A DNA stretch of 64,000 nucleotides from Hymenopellis radicata (taxonomy: Eukaryota; Basidiomycota; Agaricomycetes; Agaricales; Physalacriaceae): the NCBI GenBank assembly GCA_015501595.1, contig JADNRX010000214.1, positions 29,896-93,895 of the forward strand, in the 5' to 3' direction. The notes beneath the pieces are model-generated. The model was not told where the DNA came from, searched no databases, and saw only the letters and a program-made list of their open reading frames with translations. This document shows, one piece after another, positions 38,226-48,590 of this stretch. Each line of letters starts with the position of its first letter. Positions within the stretch are counted from its first letter, which is position 1. Both the position numbers and the translations under genes were made by a program.

Positions 38226-38726
38226 TAGTCTAATTGTAATCGCGGGGTGCTTGGCCGGAACCGGTAGATTATGTAATGTCCGAATTGGGATGACGCGCCG
38301 CCAACGTGTCTGCTTCATGTTTGGACTCAACAACGTGATTTAAGCACACTACATAGCTTAGAGCTTGATTAGATGTATCAGTGTAAGATTTTGGGCATTA
38401 GTAGCATCTGAATTCGCAGATGGAGCAGACCTCACACGTTGAGCTGTGGCTGTGCAGTCCAGTAGCTTTGAATTAGGATCTCATTTGATTTGGCATCTTT
38501 GCTGCTCGGGAAACCTCAGGTTGTCTTAATACAACATTTCAAAGTGAGTACATGACAAAATACATGACAAGCCAGTATACATGCGCTGCGACACATCGGC
38601 GGCGCGTCATCTCAATTCGGACATTACATAATCGACCGGTTCCGGGCCAAGCACCCGCGATCTCCGACAGACTACAAATACTTACTCGCTTCGTCATTTG
38701 TTCGTCAGTCTGTTTATAAGAGACTA
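38226..38726. mobile_element. 501-bp non-autonomous DNA element with 9-bp target duplication
   Basis: Inserted in the NLR coding sequence. Both ends begin TAGTCT (in inverted order), and the 9-bp target GACACCGGC is present at 38217-38225 and 38727-38735. Inside, an imperfect inverted repeat of about 65 bp is seen: the block CGGGGTGCTTGGCCGGAACC near 38242 is mirrored near 38640-38660, together with GATTATGTAATGTCCGAATT. The right arm carries about 55 extra bases between the terminus and this block. No open frame of note. A 9-bp duplication with long inverted arms suggests a Mutator-like MITE; the superfamily is inference. Confidence 0.8.
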
Positions 38727-39232
38727 GACACCGGCTCCTCTGTGCATAGAATGGTATGTAGAATTTTGAGGCGATCATGGCGAATTGGTTCTCCAACCGA
38801 CATGAAAACATCATGCAGAACTTGAGTATACAGTTGATCTATGGGTAGCACATCAACACTGGCAGAACGTGTGGGCCAGGCCTGTAGTAGACTTTTAAGC
38901 TGCCGAAGGCGCTGACCCCCGGCACCTGGTGAGATAAACCTGACAGCAGTGGCGGCGTAGACAAAGAGTCTGTCAGCTCTCTCCCCCAGCTCCTTAAGCT
39001 CAGGTGTATTACAGAGATCGGGAAGTGCGGCAGACAGAAATGTGTGAATGTCGTGCTGAACATTATGTTTGGTCACATCCTCAAGCTGACAGACAGAGTC
39101 GGAGGTAAGGGCAGTACACCTCTCAACTAACTTTTGCTCTCGCCGACTCGTGATGAGGAACTTGAGTCCGCTTAAATGGCCTGCTTCAACCGTAGAGATC
39201 AACTCGTTCAGGAATTCCCAGCCACCTCGGAC

Positions 39233-40511
39233 TAGAGGGAGGCACGAGTGTCTACCCGGGTGCACCCCCCACCCGCGCGGCAAGTACTCGTGCCCAAAAA
39301 GTCATACCTATCACCCGCAATAATACTTGGCACCCGCGGGTACTTGACCCGCAGGTGAAGTACTTGCCCGCGGGTGGTGCAAGTACTTGCCAAGTCCATT
39401 CCTATTAGTCTGAGCATTTTCGTGCCCGCCGCCGACCCCCGAGCAATTGCGCGGGGGCTAACGACGTGCACGACGCACACAGTCCATGCCCACCCTGTTG
39501 TATAGCAACAGGGAAGGGACACGACATGTGTAGATGGGGAAAATATGGAGGAGAATGGTGGGAGAAGATGGGAGTCGAAGGAGAGCGTAGCAACGCAGGA
39601 CGGGAGTGGTGGATAGAATACATAGCTAGTTATATGAGAACAAAAGAGATGGAGAAATGCGCACCGTTTTTGGGCTGGATACGTCCGCGACGCCGTCCAG
39701 CCCATTGTCGATGAGTGCACACGTCCAGCGGAGGCGGGAGCTAATCTGGGCCCGCCCGCGCCCTCCAACAGCATTGCGGCCTCATCCTGAGGGCTTACGC
39801 TGCCCGAAAACTCGTCGAAATAGCGCCGTCGTGAAGATGAGCACTAGATGCGCCCCAGAATGCATCCGGGGGCGCAAATCCAGCAAGGCGGAGCCAATCC
39901 GAGGGCTAAGCGCCTGCATGCGCGGTTCAGTAGTAGGGCGGCCTCGTCCTGAGGGCTTACGCCGTCCACATTGACTCCAGGTGGCGTCGTCGCGAAGACA
40001 GACGCCAGAATGCGCCCCGGAACGTATCCGAGGGCGCAGCAGCCGGCGCGAAGCCAAACCGCGTCAGAAAAAGGAAGAAAAGAAGAGAAAAGAAAGAGAA
40101 CAAGCCCCAGAAGCAGTCCTGGGGCTCACAAGCACGACATTAAAGTCGTGCTGTGGTGGTATGAGGCAAGAGGTCAGATCAGACCGTATCGATCGTTATC
40201 CGGCAATTGCCGGGACGTTCGGCGACCTCGGCGATCAGAGAAAATCGTCTGCAACATCGTTTCTCAATGAGATTGGGCTCGTTTGAGGCCAAATAAAATT
40301 CAATAAATTTTGTAAAATACATATGTACCTACCTGCAAGTATTAGGCAAGTACTTGCCCCAAATACTTGCCTCGCCAACCCCGTACTTGCCACCCGTGCA
40401 CCACCCAGGTGGTGGCAAGTGCCGGGTGGGCAGGTGCCGGGTGCGGCACCACCCGGGTGATGCCGATACTTGCGAATACTTGCAAGTACTTACCACTCGT
40501 GCCTTGCTCTA
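39233..40511. mobile_element. 1.28-kb non-autonomous hAT-like element with 8-bp target duplication
   Basis: Inserted exactly inside the NACHT domain. The left terminus is TAGAGGGAGGCACGAGTG and the inverted right terminus TAGAGCAAGGCACGAGTG (16 of 18 identical). The 8-bp target CCTCGGAC flanks it at 39225-39232 and 40512-40519; removing the element and one target copy restores DEVRGGWEFLNE in frame. Eight-bp duplications and TAGAG termini fit the hAT superfamily. Both ends carry many copies of AAGTACTTGC and CACCCGGGTG, likely transposase-binding repeats. The internal part is GC-rich; open frames there show no transposase features. Confidence 0.9.
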
Positions 40512-41335
40512 CCTCGGACCTCATCTAAAGCATCGACAACGACGAGACAAGGAGGGAAGTTGGGGAGGCGTTTGCTCGATGATTTCTGCCATGGTTCAAC
40601 AAGGAGATCCTTCATCTGTTTAGCGGAGGAATCGGCAGCATCCAAATTCGCTTGGAGAAGGGCAGTAGCAAAGGAGCGTGAATATCGAGCTAGCTGATAC
40701 ACAATGGAAGGGATGATATGTTTTCGCTCTCGCAACTCTGCGAGCTGTCGCGAGCAAAAGAAGGAAGCACCGAGGATGCGTGGATCTTCAGCATCGAGAG
40801 CCTTGCACACCGAGTACGCAATCGTCGACTTTCCCGTCCCGGCCGAACCATTCAACCAGTACATGGACGCCGAATTCTCTGAGGATGGTTTTCGCGCCCA
40901 CTCAACTAGGCGCTGAATGATCTCGACACGCGTCCCAGGAGTACACTCCCTGCGTGTGACACCGACTGCCTCAGAATCGACATCGGCATCATAGCGGGCC
41001 TGACGAGCCCGGGGCAAGCCATCGAGGCGGTGTTGTTTGAGATCGGAGAGGATGGCGGCGGTATTGCGTTCGATACTCAGGGATATGGCAAGCTAGCCAG
41101 AATTTTTAGTAGGCTGGATGGGTAGGGTAGGCAGAGCGATACGCACATGAAAGTCCTTTGTGCTTGCTTCCAACTCTTGGAAGACCCTCTTGATTGCTCT
41201 GATATCGTCGTCGCTAGTCCAAATACGGTTCCAAAAGGGCCTCGATTTCATCGCGTGAAGTTCGGAGACTTGTGTGATGAGGACTCTGAGGCGAATAATG
41301 AGGTTATATCCAACTTGAACTCTACGGTTACGACG

Positions 41336-41487
41336 TACTGTACTATTACGGGCAAGTCTTCACAGATTTTCCCAATTTTTTTTGATGGAAACCCGATTAG
41401 GATTTCCAGGCGATCGGCGGGGTCCGATAAGATCAAATGACCCCCCCGTTACGCGTTACGTGAAGACCATACCGTAATAGTACAGTA
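41336..41487. mobile_element. Short TA-flanked MITE inside an NLR splice donor
   Basis: The inverted repeat GTACTGTACTATTACGG (41335-41351) and its complement (41472-41488) bound a 150-bp insert flanked by TA, as for Tc1/mariner-type MITEs. A second inner block, GTCTTCAC, is also mirrored. Excising the insert with one TA leaves a 53-nt intron with donor GTACGT. Confidence 0.75.
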
Positions 41488-42087
41488 CTTGGCAAACTCA
41501 TTCGTGCATTCGTTTGCAACTTCCGACTGCACTAGTGCAGCGTTGATAGTCTCGAGGCGCTTCTGTATTTGGCATACCATGTCGCTCATATCTTCCCTGC
41601 TATCACTAACTTTCTACATTGAAAGTCATCAGTTCATGACAAGCAACGGAACATTACGAATTCACATACATGAATAATATCAACCAACATGGTAATCACG
41701 GCGATGGGAGTGTTGAATGGGGTTCCCTCCAGGAATTTCTCGGCTCCCTTCAACAACATCTCGATGCCACTCCAGGTGACCTTGGCTGGTCCTTTCCAGT
41801 CAATTGCAGCAGTAGATCCACGGCTCCCGCTATGGGATTTCTTGAAGACATTAACGACTTTGCGCATTGCTGTTGGGAGCGATGGACAATGTGGTAGGAG
41901 GAAAAGCAGTACGTGGGAAGACACATGGTAACAGCATGTCAAGCCATCATCGGCGCTTTGAAAGGACCGTATGATCTCGCCATATATAGTGCACACACGA
42001 CACGTCCGCAATCTATTCTGGCGCGTCGCCGGCCATCTCCCGCAGACCCACTGCGCGCGTACGGATCGCCGCCGCCTGCGACATCAT

Positions 42088-42100
42088 CCCCCCCCCCCCC
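42088..42100. repeat. Homopolymer C tract (13 C)
   Basis: A run of 13 consecutive C in the flank upstream of the NLR gene. Such a run is a place where base-calling is unreliable. Confidence 0.9.
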
Positions 42101-42143
42101 GGCCTCGAAGGCGCTCAACTTTAGCGCCGTTCACGTCGAATAT

Positions 42144-42225
42144 TATGGTTGACGGGAGTATCACGCTGATGGCCGCTGATGCCCCATCACCCGGCAGGTC
42201 AGGACCTCGGAAACCAGTTGCCATA
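42144..42225 (+). mobile_element. 82-bp MITE, copy 1
   Basis: Begins TATGGTTGACGGGAGTATCA and ends AACCAGTTGCCATA, with TA at each end and weak terminal inversion (TGGTTG / TGGCAAC). A nearly identical copy of the same length lies in inverted orientation at 51500-51581. Confidence 0.8.
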
Positions 42226-42579
42226 ATGGGCATGCTTAAGTCTTAAGGTTGCGGTAGGCAATGTAGGGACGATAGTAGTCAGTTCAACGCCAATCCCAAA
42301 TTCCCAATGCCACACGTTGATGTGTCGCATACTAACTATCCTATCCGCCTCTGAGTCACTGGTGTGTTTCTTGAAGTTCGTCTTGCTCTTATATACTGAT
42401 GCCGTTATTAGGTTGTACCTTTCTTTGGTGACCAAGGTTTCTGGGACCGTGACGGGATGAAGACGATTGAGAGTCGATTAACTTCATTACAAGATTTTGA
42501 ATTTTCCACATCTGATACTGACTATGCGCTGCAGCATGCAGGACGGTGTGAACAAGGTTGCCAAGAGTTTTTATAGACA

Positions 42580-43535
42580 CCTAGTGGCACGGTATGCCAT
42601 GGCGGGTCTGCGAGACGGGTACGGTAGCCGGTCAGGTAAACGGCCTCAACGTCGTCGAGAGTCAGTCGAGAGTTGACGAACAATATCTTATTGGACCGAG
42701 CTGCCCGAACGTTCCGGCAATTGCCGGATAACGATCAGCGGCGCAGATGTGTATCTCCCCGCCTCTAACTACCACAGCACGCTAGCAACGTCGTGCTCGT
42801 CAGCCGCAGAACTTCTTCTTGGCCTTCTTCAACTTCTTTTCTTCATGTTTCTTTGCTTTTTCTGCGGGGTTTGGCTTTGCGACGGCCCTCGCTGCCCCTT
42901 GGATTCGTTCCGGGGTTTCTGATGCTCGTTTTTGCAGCGGCGCCGTCTCTAGGAGGATCCCGACACGTAAGCCCTCGGGACGAGGCTGCGACGCTGCTAG
43001 AGGACACTTGCGGGCCTGCAGCAGCAGGATAAGCCCCCGCCTTGCGACTCACAACGTGACGGTACAAGCCCTCAGAACGAGGCTGGACCGCCGCTGCCGG
43101 GCGTTCCTGGGCTTCAAGCCCCGCGCGACGACATACTATTTTACGACCAGGACGACTATCAGGACGACAATGCTGACTACTGAGATGATAATGATGACTA
43201 GTGGACGCGTATTAGCCTCAACAGTGCGTATTTTCATTTCTTGTGATCTTCCTCTTTTCATTCGTCTCACTCTCAGCTCTGGCGGCCACGGTTTTACCGA
43301 CCCATGTATTTTGCACACCCGCATCTCTGCGCATATCCCTACGCTATCCTCTCCCCCACCGTCCTTACACCCGGTACCATCCTCTCGCCCCACATCATGC
43401 ACGTCGATGAGCCCTGCGCAATTGCTCGGGGCTTGTCGGCAGGCACGAATACTGCTGGAGTCGACGGGTGACGGTATTCTGCGGTATACCGTGTACCAAC
43501 CCGTACCCGCACACCATTTGCGCGGTTGACGGTAC
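42580..43535. mobile_element. Diverged relative of the hAT-like element (inverted orientation)
   Basis: The stretch shares an ordered series of blocks with the reverse complement of 39233-40511: CGGCAATTGCCGGATAACGA near 42715, CACAGCACG...CGTCGTGC near 42773-42802, a TTC-rich run, GCGGGGTTTGGCTT, CGTAAGCCCTC(G/A)GGACGAGG near 42966, and GCAATTGCTCGGGG near 43420. End points are approximate (TAGTGGCACGG near 42582; CGTGCATTG near 43535). No target duplication was found, so this is an old copy. Open frames inside are not regarded as genes. Confidence 0.6.
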
Positions 43536-44085
43536 TTCGTGCATTGGGCTCTCTTTGGCCGTACGTGTTATGAGTGCGAACGTGATGGCAGCGTTGCAGG
43601 TCCTTAACACCATCGCATACTCCCCAAAACTACCACTACTGACGGCTTCCTGTCGTCTGCTCTCTACGGTCAATCACCGACTATCGCAACATATTCACCA
43701 TGTCTATTATTCACGACGGGCCCAACCACCCCCGCGCTAAACCAGCTGACATTCAGGCCTCAATTCTCCTTCCGTTGTGTGGATGAGGATATTTAAACAA
43801 GACTTACTAGATATGGAACACGATCCACCGTCCACCGTAGTACCTCCCGCCAAAGACCCAACCTTCTCGGTCACCAACCGAAACCCGCGAATCGATGGTT
43901 CTCGTGTAGATGCCGGCTTTCCTTGTCGTCCTCCGCCCGGGGCACGAAGTCAAAAAAACCGGTGACAAAGGACGTCGGCGAGGGAATGAAGGGCACACTA
44001 CATCTAACGAAGTCAGTACTACGTTTTCTGTCGAAAATAGTCACTTACCAGTACTTTACAGCTCAACAGGTAGTGTTTGTTTAAA
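43536..44085. other. Intergenic, nothing recognised
   Basis: No coding motif on either strand. A few short frames only. It lies between the old hAT relative and the 3' end of the hypothetical gene at 44086. Confidence 0.4.
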
Positions 44086-44492
44086 TCACGCTTGGCGTTG
44101 ACTGATCTTCTTATTTAGGCCGAACCTAACCCAACTGACTACGCTTCTCGGGCATTCCAGCGTCCGCAGGTAAGCTCCATCCAGAATGCTCTTCACGTTT
44201 ACTGGCATGATGATGCACTTCCGATGCACACTGCACCAGTTTCTTTCCTCTGCTAGCTTGCGTATCCAGCTGTCGATGCCTCGGAAGGTGGCTCCAGTAG
44301 AACGTAACGGCCGGTAAAAGTTCAGAGACAGGACTGACGATTCGGTCCTGCTGGACATGGCAGAGTCAGGTCTGGGGAAGTCTGATATCAAAAGTATGAG
44401 ATGATGAGGATAGCAGAGTAAGAAAAGAACATACCGGGGAAGTAGTAATCGTCTAAGCCTTCGACATCCGCTTCCGACAGAGCCTCTGACAT
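44086..44492 (-). CDS. Hypothetical protein, two exons
   Basis: The ATG at 44492 starts MSEALSEADVEGLDDYYFP; an intron of about 50 nt (GTATGT..CAG, near 44385-44435) joins to DFPRPDSAMSSRTESSVLSL. The rest includes GIDSWIRKLAEERNWCSVHR and KCIIMPVNVKSILDGAYLRT and ends at 44086. The splice signals and residue composition look like a real gene, about 118 residues, but I do not recognise a family. The same frame is open further upstream, separated by one TGA near 44550 from the segment 44547-44977, so both may be parts of one longer damaged gene. Confidence 0.4.
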
Positions 44493-44543
44493 GATGCGGG
44501 TAGCCCGCCGTCCATGGTTCACCCCGCGCGCACAAGAAACCTC

Positions 44544-44977
44544 TCAGGGAAGTATGGCGTCTACAAAGCTATTAGACATGTACGTCGCAACACTGCTGAC
44601 TGATAGCCTTGAGGATCTCGGCGGTGTAGTGGTAAAAGCAAAGCCCAAATCAGCATACGCCGATACTCCAGACATATGTGATTGCCACGACTCCCGGTTG
44701 TTCCCTGTTGAAGCAGAGTCAGAATCGAAAATTGAGGTGAAGTTGTCATCACGTACGTTCCAAGTCCAAAGCTCGCATGCTGTTGAGAAGCTCCGGATTG
44801 TGCGCAAACATCTGGCGGCTCTGGCAGGCGCGGCCTCTACGACTAGTCTGGTGCGGCGCTCAAGAGGGACTCCCAAAAGGTTATTGGATTTACCAGCTAT
44901 AAGTTCTTCGTCCTCTGTTAGTGCGCTCAAACCAGAAGGAGAAGCATGAGGGTGACACTTGGGAGGAGTGCAAATGT
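44544..44977 (-). other. Open frame abutting the 3.4-kb element
   Basis: A continuous minus-strand frame of about 145 codons (for example LGVPLERRTRLVVEAAPARA and CELWTWNVRDDNFTSIFDSD) runs from the left end of the element at 44979 to a TGA at 44544. It shares its frame with the hypothetical gene 44086-44492. Family unknown; possibly exon sequence cut by the element. Confidence 0.3.
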
Positions 44978-44978
44978 C

Positions 44979-47900
44979 TATCACCACTTTCGTACCGAGT
45001 CGCAGCGCGCACACTCACACTCGGGGGTGCACACCCACACCCGGGCATGCGGACTGGGATTGGCGATGCATAGCAAGCTGCTAGCCTATTCCCTGTTGCC
45101 GTTCAGAGTCTAAGTCAGGACTCTGGTGGCCGTACGGCAGCAGACGGCGGCACACCAAGTCCTCCTTCAACGGTGCTGATCTATAGACTACCGCCGCTGT
45201 CACGCCTCCCTCGCCGTCGAGCGCCGCTGTAATTACTTGATATTTCATGAAAATATGATTTTATTTTAATCTTGCTCTCATGCAAGTAAGTCCATGCACG
45301 TTATTTCAGACCTTGGCCTATCTTCTCATCCATGGACTGTGGATATACCTTTTTGGTGTCCAGGGATGCATTTAGCTCCCAACTGCCCAAAAATGCGTGA
45401 ACCTCACTTAGAACACAGTCCCCCGCCGTGTAGGCCACGATCTTTGGTGCATGAACAACTGCCTACTTAGGGATATGCCGAGATGTCGACATTGGGTTCC
45501 TTCCGCACGAGGTTCATTTCTTGAGAGAGGATCCAGGCAACGATGAGTGGCATTTAAGTTGAATTTGTTGTACATACGGGAAGAACAGTGCTATCCGACG
45601 CACTGCCTTCGCGAGCAAGTATGAGGCAAGTGAGATAAGTAGTACTGGGTATCGTGCAGATTCATACTTGTGTCCATGATGTGTCCGTATTGATCAGAGC
45701 ATGTAGGGAAAATGACATGCCCGATGACCATTTTAAACCATGGACCATGCCTTAATGTACGGCGGGAGTGAATGCATATGGGGATCTGGCTTGATGGCGG
45801 GTGGCTATGGGATTGTCTGGCTCGTTTGGTGAGAACGTCGGTCCGAGAAGTTCTGTAAGCAAGGCGGTTAGTCAACGTAACACGACAGGAATGATTACAC
45901 CACCTTGTCTGCCCTTTCAGACTTCCACCATCGCTAGAGGCTTCTGGTAGTGCATTGCCTGCGTCCGACTCGGCCTCTGAATCCAAAATTCCGACCGCTT
46001 CATACTCATTTTTTTGAATCGTGGACCTTGTCTTAATGGATGGCGGAAGTGAATCTGGATTGCCCTCGAGGTGCGGGCGACTACGGGATCGTCTAGCTCG
46101 GTCGTGATGGGACGGTGTAGATTCCGGGGTTCTGCATCACAAAAAGGGACAAAAGTATGCAAGGTCTCGAATGTCATCTGTGGGTATGGGGGTTGCAACA
46201 AACAAAGTATTAGCATACATACGTGTCGAGTGTCATCGAATGATTCTACGCCACTATGTAGGCTACCATCTATTTGGTTACAGGTCAATAGATGTGATAG
46301 AGGCTGTTAAAGGTGAATAGAAACTATCCGTGTCATTCACATACACGTAGCAATGCTACATACAGGTATGCAGCACGTACACATGTTAACTTGAAGCTAA
46401 CAGATAGCCTGGAGGTTAATAAATATGTTATAAACAGCCAACACACAGAAGGGCAACAAATAGGGTACTGAGGAGATCCTACTTCAGTCGCCGATGACTT
46501 CTGCGAAGGGAGCCCTACAATTCGCGGTGGTTACACTCGTGCGGGGATGAGCAGGATGGGTCCGGTCGGAGTTTGAAAGCGTGTGAAAGTCCGATCGGAG
46601 GTCCTTTGCTGCTTGACTTCGAACCACCACCATCTCGTTTCGACTTCAACGTTCAAGTCGTTTCTGCCCGGAGGGACCCCTTGTTGTCTGTGTCTCGCCT
46701 CAGTGGTGCAGCGCGCCTCGCGATCCCTCGTCGCGTCACAATGCTACATTCATCGCGTCCGGCGTCGAACGTCTCGCAGACTAAGTACCTCGCTCATTGA
46801 CTAGACGACTCGTACGCCAATCTCAGTCGGGCCCTATGACCATCACATCCACTTCTTTTGGACGCCTATAGCCATAGTGTCCACAACGTGCGCCGATGAC
46901 GATGGTAGCACAACACGGCTGCGATGGTACGTCACTGCCCCCGCTCCATTACAAGTCGACATGCTGATGAGCGATACAGTTATCTGCCGCTTAGGAGTCC
47001 GTTCTGTCAATGTGCACTGTGCGTGGTATTTGCTATGGCTTATCGCTTTCATGAATGACGCATATATGCAGCTTTTTCTTCTCGCAACTGTCTTGAACCG
47101 CGACCAATGCAACGAGTCCTACCTGACGTCGACGGCAGCGTATATCATCCTGGTTCAACCGGGTAGGTCGATGATTTTGAGCGCGCAAGTCTGGTCTCAC
47201 AACATTGGGTACGTAGTATGTCCGAACCTTCGTCGGCGTCGACAGGGTTAACGACGGTTGTCCAGAGCTCCTAGATCTCGTGAATTGCCCAGGACGCAAC
47301 TGACCGCTCCCAAACGGATTGCGATTTGGATTCGCTTTGCTGTCACTCGTGGGAAATGCACCTCGTACGTCGCGGACTCTCACATCCAGATGCTCGCTAA
47401 GTTTTTTCTATGTCACCTCCAGAACCCGGTGGTGAAGGCCCCAATCAGGTAAGATTATTGTTGACTTGTGCGGCATTGGTCTGATTGCCCGCAGGCGAAG
47501 AAGCGCGACGCCGCCAAATATCACAGTCGCTGGTCCTGACGCGCATGGTGTTGGGGAGCATCGGGTGCTCTTCGAGATGTTGAATCTCACAACCAATAGA
47601 AGGAAAGCCAGTTGGTCTTATGTATGGTTATGCAGCTTGTTTTAGATATATAAATTTCATTCTCTGCCTTGCAGTCTGACATATGTGGGGAATATGTATG
47701 AAGCTCTCTCCATAGTAAGAGTATACTTGTGCAAAGTAGACCAAAGTATGTATAGAAACAAAAACTATGTGGGGCCATATATCTGGATACAGGGTGACCT
47801 ACATGGGGGTATGTATTCAGATGTCGCAACAACAGACACGTATTAATACCCTCAGATGGTATGTCGGGTATACCTCACCATTCGGGGTATGTGGCGTGAT

Positions 47901-48375
47901 TATATCCGGATGAATGCTTTAGTCGGGTTTTGTGATGTGGTATCCTTTCCAAAAAGGCTCGGAGAGCATCGAAGTCAACCCACTCCGTGTCCAGGCATCC
48001 AAGAATCGCTCGAGGTTTTCGCGGATGTCGCGTGGTGAGACCTCTACATAAACTGGGTCATTTCAAACATAGCAGCACTCACTTCATTGCGGAACGCCGT
48101 CAACTGACCATTGCGCAGTGCTCACGCTGTCCAAGAACGCGACGTCGCTACTTGTTCGGGCTGTGCGGTGCTCATCGTGCTCCAGGTGCACCGCGGCGGT
48201 GGTGACGATGGTGGTATGAGGGACAGGATAGGTGGCTATCAATTTCCAATTCCATGATAGACTACAGGTGCGCCGACACGTTCACAGACACCACTATGGG
48301 TGTGCATGCCCGAGTATGGGTGTGCATCCCCGGGTGTGGCCGTGCGCGCTTGCGCTCGGTACGAAAGTGGTGGTA
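44979..48375. mobile_element. 3.4-kb element with about 70-bp terminal inverted repeats
   Basis: The left end reads TA then TCACCACTTTCGTACCGAG and continues CGCAGCGCGCAC, CACACTCGGGGGTGCACACC and CACACCCGGGCATGC. The right end, reverse-complemented, gives the same series: CCACCACTTTCGTACCGAG, CGCAAGCGCGCAC, CACACCCGGGGATGCACACC, CATACTCGGGCATGC. TA is present outside both ends. About 70 bp align with small differences. The interior (45060-48290) has only short frames, none with transposase motifs, so the element looks non-autonomous or strongly decayed. Confidence 0.65.
45738..46105. repeat. Imperfect direct repeat of about 85 bp inside the 3.4-kb element
   Basis: Copies at about 45738-45830 and 46018-46105 share GTGGACC/CATGGACC, TTAATGKAYGGCGGRAGTGA, and CTAYGGGATYGTCTRGCTCG. 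On the minus strand they read as similar Arg/Ser/Pro-rich peptides in the same initial frame, joined by a possible intron near 45852-45902. This may be a captured or decayed gene fragment. Confidence 0.5.
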
Positions 48376-48590
48376 GTTGTATATACTCGCTTGGGAGCGA
48401 GCGATGGGAACTGGTGGAGCTGCGGGGAGACGAAGTCGAGGAGGAACCAAATAAAACTGAGTTCCGTCGACTTTCGTACTATTGGATGATGGCAATAATG
48501 GGGATGTCAAGTTTCAAGGATGGTGGAGGCCCGACTAGGGAGACGACAGCGCTGGACACGATTGAGTCACGACGGTTGTCCTTGGACCGT

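Larger units (their letters stand above)
36021..41867 (-). pseudogene. NACHT-WD40 (fungal NLR) gene interrupted by transposon insertions
   Basis: The ATG at 41867 starts MRKVVNVFKKSHSGSRGSTA. Intron 1 is 41614-41669; exon 2 encodes KVSDSREDMSDMVCQIQKRL. Intron 2 (41286-41488) contains a MITE. Later N-terminal blocks are SELHAMKSRPFWNRIW and LAISLSIERNTAAIL. The NACHT domain shows Walker A (WLNGSAGTGKSTIAYSVC, near 40850) and Walker B (CLVVVDALDEVRG, near 40520), interrupted there by the element 39233-40511. It resumes with GWEFLNELISTVEAGHL and FLITSRREQKLVERC. A second element, 38226-38726, breaks CTEEPVS/IPVLSGL. A one-base deletion near 37858 separates YVCC from HWAEHL. Eight near-identical WD40 repeats and a typical closing domain (NDGWLVSLHQKRLLWLP) end at 36021. 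Fungal NLRs of this class act in nonself recognition and regulated cell death. As it stands it cannot encode a full protein. Confidence 0.9.

Noticed and set aside
39466..40286. Several frames of 80-105 codons within the hAT-like element
   Set aside because: They are due to GC-rich repetitive sequence; none has transposase motifs or consistent strand or frame.
36021..41867. The idea that the NLR insertions are unusually long introns
   Set aside because: The inserts are flanked by exact 8- and 9-bp duplications of coding sequence with inverted ends, and clean splicing would leave the duplicated bases in the message.
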